A stretch of 64,000 nucleotides of DNA from Actinomycetes bacterium (GTDB lineage: Bacteria > Actinomycetota > Acidimicrobiia > Acidimicrobiales > RAAP-2): NCBI GenBank assembly GCA_021798955.1, contig JAJZBK010000001.1:186001-250000 (forward strand), read 5' to 3'. The notes under the pieces were generated by a model that worked only from the letters and a program-made list of their open reading frames with translations, ran no database searches and was not told the origin of the DNA. The stretch's first letter is position 1. Every line of letters begins with the position of its first letter. This document shows positions 49,577 through 58,445 of the stretch, one piece after another. Made by a program: the position numbers and the translations under genes.

Positions 49577-52141
49577 TCATGACAGCTGCGACAAGGCGCT
49601 CGTCAGCGCCGCGCTCTGGTTCTTCAGCGTTCCGAGGGTGACTTCGAGGTTGGCGAACTCCTGCTGGAGCGACTTCTGCTCTTGGCTGGCCAGCATCTGC
49701 TCGAAGGAGATCTGGGTGTTCAGCCCGGTCGCCTGGGTGGTCAGCCCCTTCGCCATGGTGGTGATCGCCCCGGTCACCGGGTCGGTCATCGCGTTGGCCA
49801 AGGTGACGGCGGCTTGGGCGATGCCCGGTTGGTAGGTGAAGGTGCCGAGGTTGGTCGAGGAGGTGATCCCCGACGCGGTCACCTCGAGCGACAACCCGGC
49901 AAGCGTGGGGTCCGAGGCGGGGGCGCTCAGGAACTGGCCCGACCCCGTGGCGGCGACGCCGTTGATGGTGCCGGCCACGTCGGTACCGGTGAACGTCGCC
50001 GGCGTGCCCGCCGTGGAGCCGGCGAGACCCGTGGTGCCCGCTGCCGTGTCCGTCGAGGTGACCGAGAAGCTCGCTGCGCTGCCGTAAGCCGACGAGGTGA
50101 GCTCGAGCTGCTGCCCGTTGTCGGTGACCTGGGCCGAGAGGGACAGCCCGGCACCGGCCAGGGCGGCGTTGATGCCCGAGGCGATCGAGGAGAGGCTCTC
50201 CCCCGCTGTCGTCGCATAGTTGACGTTCGTGCTGCCCGAGGCGATGGTGAGCGTCTCGGCCGCCGACACGCTCCCCGAGCTCAGCACGGCGCCGAGGTCG
50301 GTGGCCTGGGTCGCCGAGTTGGAGATGGTCACCGCGTAGCTGCCCGGCTGGGTGGTCGACGAGGCGTACGACAGGGAGACCTCCCCGGTGTAGGCCGACG
50401 AGGACGGGGAGAAGGTCCCGCCCTGGGTGAACAGGTCGGCCACGCCGGTCGGGTTGGCCGAGAAGGCCGACTCGAACGTCGACTGGTTGAACGACAGCTG
50501 GCCGTTGGCGAGGGTGAGGCCCACGTTCTCGGCGTTGCCGAGCGTGGAGGTCCCCGTGGTCGTCCCGAACACGCTGAGGATCTGGTTGCTCAGGTTCTCG
50601 AGCATGGGCGACCCCATGAGCGGACCGCCTTGCTTGGTCTGCTCGTTGTAGCCGGCGTACTTCTGGATGTCGGAGAGGACCGTGTTGGCGGCGTCGACCA
50701 TCGAGGCGACGGACGCGGCAGTCGCCTTGGCGTCGGGCTGGACGGTGACCGTCACCGGCGACGTGGTGGTGGCGGCCACCTGCACCGACAGTCCCGGCAG
50801 CAGCCCGGTGAAGGTGTCGTTCTGCGAGGAGAGGGTGTAGCCGCCGCTTCCGCCCAGCTGGATCTCGGCGTTCGCTCCGGCAGTTGCCGTGTCGAGGGTC
50901 CCGAGCGAGGACGAGGCGAACGCCGAGGTGTCGACCGACAGGTTGGCGTTCGTCCCGGTGGTCGAGGAAGTGAGCTGGAGGACGTAGGCGCCACTGCTCG
51001 TCTGGATGGCCGAGGCGCTGATACCCGTGCCGGCGGCGTTGACGTTGCTCACCAGGTCGGCGAGCGAGCCGTTGCCCGTCGACACGTTGGTGGCGGTGAG
51101 CGAGCCCGCCGAGAGCAGCGGGCTCGTGACCGTTCCCTGGGCGCTCGACGACTCGATGGTGGCGTTGACCGTCCCCCCGGTCCCCGAGGTGAGGACATCG
51201 ACGGCTCCCGGGGTGACCGTGGTGAGGGTGTTCGCCGTGCCGTCCACCGTGATGACGCCGTCGGTGCCGGTCGAGGCGCTCGCCATGGTGGCGAGCCCGA
51301 GGGTGGACAGCGCCGTGCCCCCGGTGACCTGGAGGCTCTGGCTGCTCCCCTGGGACACCGTGGAGAGCACGAGGTCGCCGCTGGCGTTGTAGCCGGCCTG
51401 GAGGACGCCCGAACCACCCGCCGCCGAGATGGCGCTGGTGACGGCGGCGAGGAGCCCCGATCCCGAGTAGCCGCCCGACGGGCTGGCCGCCAGGCTCAGG
51501 GTGTAGGCGGTGCCGTTGACCGTCACATCGACCGTGTTGTTGGTGGACCCGATGGTGATCCCCGAGCTCTGGTCCTGCAGGGCCACGGTGCCGGTGGTGT
51601 CGGCGGCGGCCGACGCCTGGGTGACGGCGACGGTGTGCGCGCCGAGGGCGAGCCCCGATCCCGCCGACAGCGCGCTCAGCCCGTACTGCCCTCCGCCCTG
51701 GGCGAGCAGGAAGGACGGGTTGGCGTCCACCACGTCGGAGGTGGAGGCGACCGAGCCGGACGAGATGAGGGAGTTCGCCTGGGCGAGCGAGAGCACGTTG
51801 AAGGAGACCGAGCCGGTCGGCGTGCCCGAGGAGGCCGTGGCCGTCACCGCCGAGGCGTCCGACGACGTCGTCTGGCGAGCGCCCCAGTCGCTCGAGGTCG
51901 ACAGGGCCTGGGCCGCCTGTTGGAAGGCGAGGAGGTCCTTGTTGATCGCCTGGTAGTCGCTGGCCTGGGTATTGAGGGTGGACTGCTGGTTCTGCAGGTC
52001 GGTGATGGGCTGCTCGTAGCTCTGCATCATCGCCTGGATGATGGCCTGGGTGTTCAGCCCCGAGATGAGCCCGTTGTCGATGATCGGCGGCGTGCCGGCG
52101 GTCGACGAGTACGGCGACGACGAGGCGGAGGAGATCGTCAT
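49577..52141 (-). CDS. fliD: Flagellar filament cap protein FliD, unusually long
   Basis: The 854-residue protein has the FliD N-terminal signature LISGLNTQAIIQAMMQSYEQ with PITDLQNQQSTLNTQASDYQ. A very long Ser/Thr/Gly/Ala-rich beta region follows. The C-terminal coiled-coil has LANAMTDPVTGAITTMAKGL, TQATGLNTQISFEQMLASQE and EFANLEVTLGTLKNQSAALT. It caps the growing filament and folds flagellin. Typical FliD proteins are 400-700 residues, so the surface-exposed middle is expanded. A GGAGG lies before ATG 52141. Confidence 0.93.
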   Translation of the reverse strand: MTISSASSSPYSSTAGTPPIIDNGLISGLNTQAIIQAMMQSYEQPITDLQNQQSTLNTQASDYQAINKDLLAFQQAAQALSTSSDWGARQTTSSDASAVTATASSGTPTGSVSFNVLSLAQANSLISSGSVASTSDVVDANPSFLLAQGGGQYGLSALSAGSGLALGAHTVAVTQASAAADTTGTVALQDQSSGITIGSTNNTVDVTVNGTAYTLSLAASPSGGYSGSGLLAAVTSAISAAGGSGVLQAGYNASGDLVLSTVSQGSSQSLQVTGGTALSTLGLATMASASTGTDGVITVDGTANTLTTVTPGAVDVLTSGTGGTVNATIESSSAQGTVTSPLLSAGSLTATNVSTGNGSLADLVSNVNAAGTGISASAIQTSSGAYVLQLTSSTTGTNANLSVDTSAFASSSLGTLDTATAGANAEIQLGGSGGYTLSSQNDTFTGLLPGLSVQVAATTTSPVTVTVQPDAKATAASVASMVDAANTVLSDIQKYAGYNEQTKQGGPLMGSPMLENLSNQILSVFGTTTGTSTLGNAENVGLTLANGQLSFNQSTFESAFSANPTGVADLFTQGGTFSPSSSAYTGEVSLSYASSTTQPGSYAVTISNSATQATDLGAVLSSGSVSAAETLTIASGSTNVNYATTAGESLSSIASGINAALAGAGLSLSAQVTDNGQQLELTSSAYGSAASFSVTSTDTAAGTTGLAGSTAGTPATFTGTDVAGTINGVAATGSGQFLSAPASDPTLAGLSLEVTASGITSSTNLGTFTYQPGIAQAAVTLANAMTDPVTGAITTMAKGLTTQATGLNTQISFEQMLASQEQKSLQQEFANLEVTLGTLKNQSAALTSALSQLS

Positions 52142-52214
52142 GCGGGGATCCTCCTAGGGGTGCGGGAGCCTGGCCAGGAGCCTGGGCGACGGGCGGCCGG
52201 AACCGGGTGCCGGG

Positions 52215-52300
52215 CCCGTCCGGCGGGACGGGTCAGGCCTGGCCCCGGGTGGCCGGCGCACGGCGTCCCCGGAAGCGGTCGGGACCACCTCCGGGGACGC
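52215..52300 (-). terminator. Two GC-rich stem-loops between fliC and fliD
   Basis: GCGTCCCCGGA (52263-52273) and 52290-52300 are a perfect 11-bp inverted repeat with a 16-base loop, just after the flagellin stop. A second perfect hairpin, CCCGTCC-N4-GGACGGG, lies at 52215-52232. They probably terminate or attenuate most fliC transcripts so that flagellin exceeds the cap protein. No U-tract follows. Confidence 0.55.
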
Positions 52301-52314
52301 ACAGCGCTCCGTCC

Positions 52315-53151
52315 TTACTGCAGGAGCTTCAGGACGAGGGACGGCTCCTGCTGGGCCTGCGACAGCATCGACACACCCGACTGCATAAGGATCTGCTCGG
52401 TGCTGAACGTCGACGTCGCCTGGGCGAAGTTGACGTCGACGAGGCCGCTGTAGGCCGATTGCAGGTTCTGCTGGCCCACCGTCAGGTTGGCCACGATGGC
52501 GTTCAACTGGTTCTGCGTGGCGCCCACGTTGGCCTCGATGGAGGCCACCGTGTTGATGGCGGCCTGCACGGCCGAGATGGCCGCGGCGGCCGAGGCAGCG
52601 TTGTTGACGGCCACCGAGGCGGACGACACCCCGAGCGATGCGGTGGTGGCGGCCTGGATGGTGATGGTCAGCTGCTGGTTGGTGTTGTCGAAGGCGCCGA
52701 CCTGGAGCACCTGTCCCGAGAAGGTGCCGTTGAGCAGGTTGGTGGTGCCGAACGACGTGGTGTTGGCGATCTGGTCGATCTGGTTCTGCAACGCCAAGAA
52801 CTCCTGCTGGTTGGCGCTCAGCGACTGGGTGCTGTTGGTCGCACCGTTGGCCGAGTTGATGGCCAGGGAGTCCATGGTCTGCAGGATCGACGAGATCTGG
52901 TTGAGCGCACCGCTCGCCGTCTGGATCATCGAGACGCCGTTCTGGGCGTTCGAGATGGCCTGCTGGTAGCCGTTGGACTGCGAGAGCAGGTCCTGCGAGA
53001 CGACGTACCCCGCGGGGTTGTCGGCTGCGGTCTGGATCTGCAGGCCCGACGACAGTTGGGAGATCGACTTCGCCATCGCCTGATCGGTGGCGTTCAGGTT
53101 GTTGTAGGCGTCGATCGCCGAGATGTTGGTGTTCACGACAAGGGAAGACAT
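52315..53151 (-). CDS. fliC: Flagellin FliC, short form
   Basis: The 278-residue flagellin has conserved N-terminal (SSLVVNTNISAIDAYNNLNA, SISQLSSGLQIQTAADNPAG) and C-terminal (LVDVNFAQATSTFSTEQILM, SGVSMLSQAQQEPSLVLKLL) helices of the filament core. The variable outer region is small, only about 100 Ser/Thr/Ala/Asn-rich residues, offering many O-glycosylation sites. ATG 53151 follows GAGGAACG. It is divergent from the glycan operon. I could not find the TCAA-N16-GCCGAT promoter form in its own 267-base upstream region. Confidence 0.96.
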   Translation of the reverse strand: MSSLVVNTNISAIDAYNNLNATDQAMAKSISQLSSGLQIQTAADNPAGYVVSQDLLSQSNGYQQAISNAQNGVSMIQTASGALNQISSILQTMDSLAINSANGATNSTQSLSANQQEFLALQNQIDQIANTTSFGTTNLLNGTFSGQVLQVGAFDNTNQQLTITIQAATTASLGVSSASVAVNNAASAAAAISAVQAAINTVASIEANVGATQNQLNAIVANLTVGQQNLQSAYSGLVDVNFAQATSTFSTEQILMQSGVSMLSQAQQEPSLVLKLLQ

Positions 53152-53383
53152 CCGTTCCTCCATGGGCTGAGGCCCCGTCCCTGGGGCTTGACGTACTCCG
53201 GTGGCCCCGGGAGCACCGTCGGGGAGTTTCCCCCCGGCACGGCCGGGTTCCGACAAGTGCATCGTCACGCCGCCTCGGCCGCTGAACAACAGCGCTGCGA
53301 GTTGACGCTCCGTTGTGATCGCCGGCCCGGGTCGTGACGGCTCACCAGGGGCCCCGCTGCCGGTCCGGGGAACCCAGGGCCGT

Positions 53384-53411
53384 TCAACTCCCCCGGTCGC
53401 CGTGCCGATAC
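53384..53411 (+). promoter_or_regulatory. Sigma28-type promoter of the glycan operon
   Basis: TCAA (53384-53387), a 16-base spacer and GCCGATAC (53404-53411) match the FliA/SigD/WhiG promoter form, with seven of eight bases in the -10. The -10 ends seven bases before the glycosyltransferase ATG, so the transcript would be nearly leaderless. It links the glycan operon to late flagellar genes. Confidence 0.65.
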
Positions 53412-53418
53412 AGCCGCC

Positions 53419-56400
53419 ATGGCCGGACGCCTGCCCGTCTCGATCGTCATCCTCGCCTGGAACGCCTGGGAGGAGACCCAGGCCTGCCTCGAGTCACTGC
53501 GTCCCACCCTCGGCTTGCACGACCAGGTGATCGTGGTCGACAACGGCTCGACGGACGCCACCCCCGCCCGGCTGCGGCTCTTCCCCTGGGTCGAGGTCGT
53601 GACCAACGACGAGAACCGGGGCTTTGCCGCCGGGTGCAACCAGGGAGCCGCGCTCGCCCGCCACGACGTCGTCGTCTTCTTGAACAACGACACCGTGCTC
53701 ACCGGACGGTGGATCGAGCCGCTGGTGGCGCCGTTCGACGACCCGGCCGTCGGGGCCGCCGGCCCCCGGTCGAACTTCGTCTCGGGTCCCCAGGTCGCCG
53801 AGGGCGTGACCTACGGCCCGGGTGACCGGGCCGGCCTGCGGGCGTTTGCCCGGACATGGGCAGTGGAGCACCGCGGCCAGGTCACCCGGACCGACCGTCT
53901 GGTCGGCTTCTGCCTGGCGGTGCGGGCCGAGGCGTTCGATGCCGTCGGCGGGTTCGACGAGGGCTACGAGGTCGGCGGGTTCGAGGACGACGACCTCTGC
54001 CGACGGCTCGCCGACGCCGACTGGGACCTCGTCATAGCGCACGAGTGCTTCGTCCACCACGCCGGGCATCGCACCTTCGACGTCAACGACCTCGACTGGT
54101 TCGCCCAGCAGGAGCACAACCGGGCCCGGTTCGAGGAGAAGTTCGGAGGGGCCGCGGCACGGGACTTCCCCCTCGTGTCGGCCTGCTTGATCGTCAAGGA
54201 CGAGGAGGAGAACCTCCCCTCGTGCCTCGCCTCCCTCGAGGGCATCGCCGACGAGGTCGTCGTCTACGACACCGGGTCCTCGGACCGGACCGTCGAGCTC
54301 GCCCGCCAGGCGGGCGCCGTCGTCGTCGAGGGGTACTGGGACGACGACTTCTCGCGGGCGCGCAACGCCGCTCTCGAGCACTGCCACGGCGAGTGGATCG
54401 CCTGGCTGGACGCCGACGAGACGCTCCGTTGCGACGACCCGGCCGGCTTGCGCGAGCTGCTCGCCCGCACCGGGCCCGATGTCGACGGCTACAGCGTCAC
54501 CATCGACAACGCCACGGGTGCGGGCGTGGGTGCCATGTTCGTCCACGCCGCCTGCCGGCTCTTTCGGCGGGCCCGGTGCGAGTGGTCGGGGCGCCTCCAC
54601 GAGCAGGTGGCCGGACGCAGAGACCACCGCCCCATCGCCACGGTCGGCCTCGAGCTCGCCCGCATCCATCACACCGGCTACACCAACCAGGCCATGGCCC
54701 AGCGCGAGAAAGCAGCCCGCAACCTGCGGGTGGCCGAGGCCGAGGTGGAGCGAGCGGACGGCTGGGAGCGGGGGTTCTCGCTCACCAGCCTGGGCCGCTC
54801 CTACATGACAGCGGGCCGGGCCGAGGAGGCGCTGGAGTACTGCCGCCGGGGCGCTGCCGAGACCGCCAACCCGATCACCCGACGGCTTGCCCTGCGCACG
54901 GTCGTCGACGCCCTCGCCGCCCTCGACCGGACCGACGAGGCCCTCGAGGCGATCGAAGAGCTCCGGGCCGCCAGCGAGCGCCAGGTCCTCGCCGATCTGC
55001 TCGAGGCCAACGTCCGCCGCCAGCTCGGCGAGCACGAGCGCTCCCTCGAGCTGCTGGCCTCCCTGAGCGGCCCCATGGTCGACGACGACGGCTTCGAGTA
55101 CGACCCCTCCATGTTCGCCCACAAGCGCGCCGAGTCGCTGGTCGCGCTCGGTCGCTTCTCCGAGGCGGCCGACGCCCTGCTCGCCGGTCTGCATGACCGG
55201 GGCGTCCTCGACGACCACCTCGGCACCCTCGTCGACTACCTCGAGCGCGCCGGCCGGCCCCTCACCGACCTGACCCGGGTCATCCCCGCCGACAACCTCC
55301 CGCTCTTCCTCGCCCAGGTCCTCCAGCTCGTCCCCACCGTCGCCGACCAGGTCCTCGAGGCCGCCGTCGTCGGCGCCGACGAGAGCGACGGCGCCGACGT
55401 CCCCCTCGAGGTCCTCGCCACGGCGGCCAACCTGGCACCCCGCCTCGCCGTCGACCGGGCCCTCGTCTGGTCGGCCCGGCTCCGCGCCCGAGGCCTCGAC
55501 CAGGCGTGCCCGCTCGTTGCCATCGCCGACGACCCGGGGCGGACGCCGGTGGACCGATGCCGGGCTGCCGCCGTCGGGATGCACCTGTTCGGCGACGAAC
55601 AGCTGGGCGGGTCCTTCGGTGAGGCCCTGGCCGCTGCCACGCCGGCCGACCGTACGACGATTGCCACCGAGGTCGCCGCGCTCTGCCCGCCGCTCGCTGA
55701 GCGCTTCGCCACCGAGCTCGCCGCCACCGAAGTCCCTCGCCTCCCGACTGTCGCCGTGGAGAACGGGTCCAACCTGCCCGGAGCTCGCCAGCCGGTGACC
55801 ATCGTCATCCCGTGCTGGAACCGGTCCGAGGACACGGTCCGCTGCCTCAAGGCCATCCAGGCGACCACCCCACCAGGCACCTACGAGGTCGTCCTCGTCG
55901 ACAACGGCTCGACGGATGCCACCGCCACGCTGAGGGACGACCCCGCCAACCCCGTGCTCACCGTGCTGCGCAACGACACCAACCGCGGCTACGCGGTGGC
56001 CTGCAACCAGGGGGCCCGGGTGAGCTCCCGCGACGTGGTCCTCTTCCTCAACAACAGCACCGAGGTGCAGTCCGGCTGGCTCGAGCCGCTCCTCGACGAG
56101 CTCGGCGCCCACCCCGAGGTGGGCGCGGTGGGCGCGCGCCTCCTCTACCCCGACGGGACGGTGCAGCACGCCGGCGTCGACCTCGTGCTCGACACCGACG
56201 GCGTGCTCGACGGTGTCCACCGCTTCCGCGGCTCGGCGGGGGACGACCCCGCCGTCCTCGACCGATGCACCGTCCCCGTCGTCACGGGGGCCCTCCTCGC
56301 GGTACGGCGCGAGGCCTTCTGGGCAGTCGGGGGGTTCGACGAGGACTACTGGAACGGCAACGAGGACGTCGACCTCTGTCTCTCGCTCCGCACGGCCGGC

Positions 56401-57165
56401 TGGCGCGTCGTCTACCGGCCTGACAGCTGCGCCGTCCACCACGAGCCGGCATCCGGGCCTGAACGCTTCACCATGGGCTCCGACAACCGCCGCCGGCTCG
56501 ACGAGCGCTGGGCCGACCGTGTGCTCGCCGAGGCGCGAGCCGGGAGCTCGGAGCAGTCGGAGCGCGGCACGGTCGTCGGCCGAGTCACCGTCCTCGGGTC
56601 GTTCGCCGGCGGCGGCGTCGACCACGAGCTCGTCTCGGCGCTGCTCGAGGCCGGAACTCCGGTCGTCGCAGCGTCGTTGCAACCCGGCGCCTGGGGGACG
56701 TCGCTCCCGAGGCTCGGGCTGCCGGGACCGACGGCTGTCGCCGTGCTCCCTCGCACGTCTCCGACGCTCGAGCTCACGGACCTGCCCGAGTGGCAGGCGG
56801 CCGAGCGCCGCCTCCTCGTGTGCGCGACGGCGCGCGGCGAGCTGGCACCGTGGCAACGCCGCTTCGCCGAGACCGCGACGGCGTGCGTCACCGTCGCGGC
56901 AGACGACACGGCCACCGGCGTCGCCGCCGCGCTCGAGGCTCTCGCAGCACTCCGCGAGGGTGACCGCTCCCAGCCGGCCGAGGAGCCCAAAGGCGCCGCT
57001 CCACCCGTCGGCACTGGCGAGGTCGCCGATGCTCCCGGCCGCACCGGCACCGCGGACGACGAGAGCGTCGGTGCTGTTCCCGGCCGCCTCGGCAGCTCGC
57101 CCCGGCCCTCCTCCGTCCCTGCTCGCGTTGCAGCGGCTCCGCGTTCGGCCGCCTCTGCCCGATGA
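53419..57165 (+). CDS. Giant glycosyltransferase with three GT2 domains and a TPR-like region
   Basis: The 1248-residue protein contains three GT-A family 2 modules. The first (about 5-235) has VSIVILAWNAWEETQACLES, VVDNGSTDATPARL, VVFLNNDTVLTGRWIEPL and GGFDEGYEVGGFEDDDLCRR. The second (about 250-440) has SACLIVKDEEENLPSCLASL, VVYDTGSSDRTVELARQAGA and WIAWLDADETLRCD. A TPR-like helical stretch spans about 440-600. The third (about 793-1035) has VTIVIPCWNRSEDTVRCLKA, VLVDNGSTDATATL and LFLNNSTEVQSGWLEP, with Asp of the NND site replaced by Ser, plus NGNEDVDLCLSL. The last 200 residues are unassigned. It has no signal peptide, so it acts in the cytoplasm, probably building a glycan on flagellin before export. 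It overlaps the next gene by four bases. Confidence 0.85.
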   Translation: MAGRLPVSIVILAWNAWEETQACLESLRPTLGLHDQVIVVDNGSTDATPARLRLFPWVEVVTNDENRGFAAGCNQGAALARHDVVVFLNNDTVLTGRWIEPLVAPFDDPAVGAAGPRSNFVSGPQVAEGVTYGPGDRAGLRAFARTWAVEHRGQVTRTDRLVGFCLAVRAEAFDAVGGFDEGYEVGGFEDDDLCRRLADADWDLVIAHECFVHHAGHRTFDVNDLDWFAQQEHNRARFEEKFGGAAARDFPLVSACLIVKDEEENLPSCLASLEGIADEVVVYDTGSSDRTVELARQAGAVVVEGYWDDDFSRARNAALEHCHGEWIAWLDADETLRCDDPAGLRELLARTGPDVDGYSVTIDNATGAGVGAMFVHAACRLFRRARCEWSGRLHEQVAGRRDHRPIATVGLELARIHHTGYTNQAMAQREKAARNLRVAEAEVERADGWERGFSLTSLGRSYMTAGRAEEALEYCRRGAAETANPITRRLALRTVVDALAALDRTDEALEAIEELRAASERQVLADLLEANVRRQLGEHERSLELLASLSGPMVDDDGFEYDPSMFAHKRAESLVALGRFSEAADALLAGLHDRGVLDDHLGTLVDYLERAGRPLTDLTRVIPADNLPLFLAQVLQLVPTVADQVLEAAVVGADESDGADVPLEVLATAANLAPRLAVDRALVWSARLRARGLDQACPLVAIADDPGRTPVDRCRAAAVGMHLFGDEQLGGSFGEALAAATPADRTTIATEVAALCPPLAERFATELAATEVPRLPTVAVENGSNLPGARQPVTIVIPCWNRSEDTVRCLKAIQATTPPGTYEVVLVDNGSTDATATLRDDPANPVLTVLRNDTNRGYAVACNQGARVSSRDVVLFLNNSTEVQSGWLEPLLDELGAHPEVGAVGARLLYPDGTVQHAGVDLVLDTDGVLDGVHRFRGSAGDDPAVLDRCTVPVVTGALLAVRREAFWAVGGFDEDYWNGNEDVDLCLSLRTAGWRVVYRPDSCAVHHEPASGPERFTMGSDNRRRLDERWADRVLAEARAGSSEQSERGTVVGRVTVLGSFAGGGVDHELVSALLEAGTPVVAASLQPGAWGTSLPRLGLPGPTAVAVLPRTSPTLELTDLPEWQAAERRLLVCATARGELAPWQRRFAETATACVTVAADDTATGVAAALEALAALREGDRSQPAEEPKGAAPPVGTGEVADAPGRTGTADDESVGAVPGRLGSSPRPSSVPARVAAAPRSAASAR

Positions 57166-58445
57166 CGGTCCTCGACCCCGGCCTCGGGCTCGGCGCCGGC
57201 GCCACCCCGACAGCCGCAGCGAAGCGCTGTCTCGCCGACCTGGCGCTGGCCGACGGGCACCCGCTCTTCGATGTGCCCCGTTCGGCGTCCAACCTGGCCA
57301 CTCCGGACGTCGAGCGCTTCCTCGCCTACTCGCGTCGCTTCTTCGACGCCCGGCGCTACACCAACACCGGGCCGCTCTCTGTCGAGCTCGAACGTCGACT
57401 GGCCCACCTCCACGACGTCGAGCACTGCGTCACCTTCGCCAGTGGCTTCTGGGCGCTCGTCCTCGCCCTCAGAGCCCTCGCTCTTCCTGGACACGACGAG
57501 GTCGTGCTCCCGTCGCTGACCTACCGGCGGATGGCCGACGTGGCTAGGTGGGCCTCCCTCGTGCCCCGCTTCTGCGAGGTGGACCCCGACACCCTGGCGA
57601 TCGACGCGTCCACCGTCGAGCCCTGCCTTGGACCGGACACCGCGGTGGTCCTTGCCGTGCACCCGATCGTCAACTGCTGCGCCGTCGACGAGGTCGAACA
57701 GCTCGCCAGGGCGCGTCGGCTACCGCTCCTCGTCGACGGCGTCGAGTCGTGCTACGAGACGTTCCACGGCCGCAAGGTCGGCTCGTTCGGGAACGCCGAG
57801 GTGTTCTCCCTGCACGCCAGCAAATTGATCAACGGCTTCGAGGGGGGCTACCTCACCACCGACGACGGCGACCTCGCCGCGAAGCTGGCGCTCCAACGCG
57901 GTTTCGGCTTCAACGGGCACGACAACGTCGAGCACTTCGGTATCAACGCCAAACTGAACGAGATCCACGCGGCGATGGCGCTGGCCAACCTCGACGAGCT
58001 CGAGGATCAGGTCGTCGACCACCGTCGGCGCTACCACACCTACCGTCGAGCTCTCGCCGGCATCCCCGGCCTCCGGCTCCTCGTCTTCGACGAGCGCGAG
58101 CAGACCTCCTGCAAGAACATCGTGGTCGAGCTACTCGACGACTGGCCGCTGACGCGAGCCCGGACCCTCGAGCTTCTCCAGGCCGAGGGCATCCTCGCTC
58201 GGGCCTACTACGCTCCGGCGCTCCACCAGCGGCCCACCGCCTACCGGACCATTGCCGGGCCCCTGCCGGTCACCGAACGACTTGCCGAACGGTTCGTCCT
58301 ACTGCCGTCTGGCTCGCGGGTATCGCTCACCGACGTGACGGCCATCGGCGGGCTGCTCCGGTTCCTCGCCACGAGCGGAGCCGCGGTTGCCCGCCCGGGC
58401 GGTGACCTGACAGAGGCGGCGGTCGCCGCAGGTGCGCACCCGTGA
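57162..58445 (+). CDS. DegT/DnrJ/EryC1-family PLP aminotransferase (first of two)
   Basis: The 427-residue protein is a sugar aminotransferase-like enzyme: RYTNTGPLSVELERRLAHLH, VTFASGFWALVLALRAL, PLLVDGVESCYETFHG and the PLP lysine Lys221 in VFSLHASKLINGFEGG. Such enzymes usually aminate 4-keto or 3-keto nucleotide sugars. It differs from its neighbour in replacing the usual SFTF substrate loop by SLTYRRM and D-A-H by DGVES, so the substrate may differ. It overlaps both neighbours by four bases. Confidence 0.85.
   Translation: MTVLDPGLGLGAGATPTAAAKRCLADLALADGHPLFDVPRSASNLATPDVERFLAYSRRFFDARRYTNTGPLSVELERRLAHLHDVEHCVTFASGFWALVLALRALALPGHDEVVLPSLTYRRMADVARWASLVPRFCEVDPDTLAIDASTVEPCLGPDTAVVLAVHPIVNCCAVDEVEQLARARRLPLLVDGVESCYETFHGRKVGSFGNAEVFSLHASKLINGFEGGYLTTDDGDLAAKLALQRGFGFNGHDNVEHFGINAKLNEIHAAMALANLDELEDQVVDHRRRYHTYRRALAGIPGLRLLVFDEREQTSCKNIVVELLDDWPLTRARTLELLQAEGILARAYYAPALHQRPTAYRTIAGPLPVTERLAERFVLLPSGSRVSLTDVTAIGGLLRFLATSGAAVARPGGDLTEAAVAAGAHP

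Noticed and set aside
49682-52453. 923-codon plus-strand frame opposite fliD
   Set aside because: It is the antisense shadow of fliD, with Arg/Gly/Val-rich composition and no recognisable domain.
53494-56856. 1120-codon minus-strand frame opposite the triple glycosyltransferase
   Set aside because: Antisense shadow in GC-rich sequence; the plus-strand protein has three clear GT2 domains.
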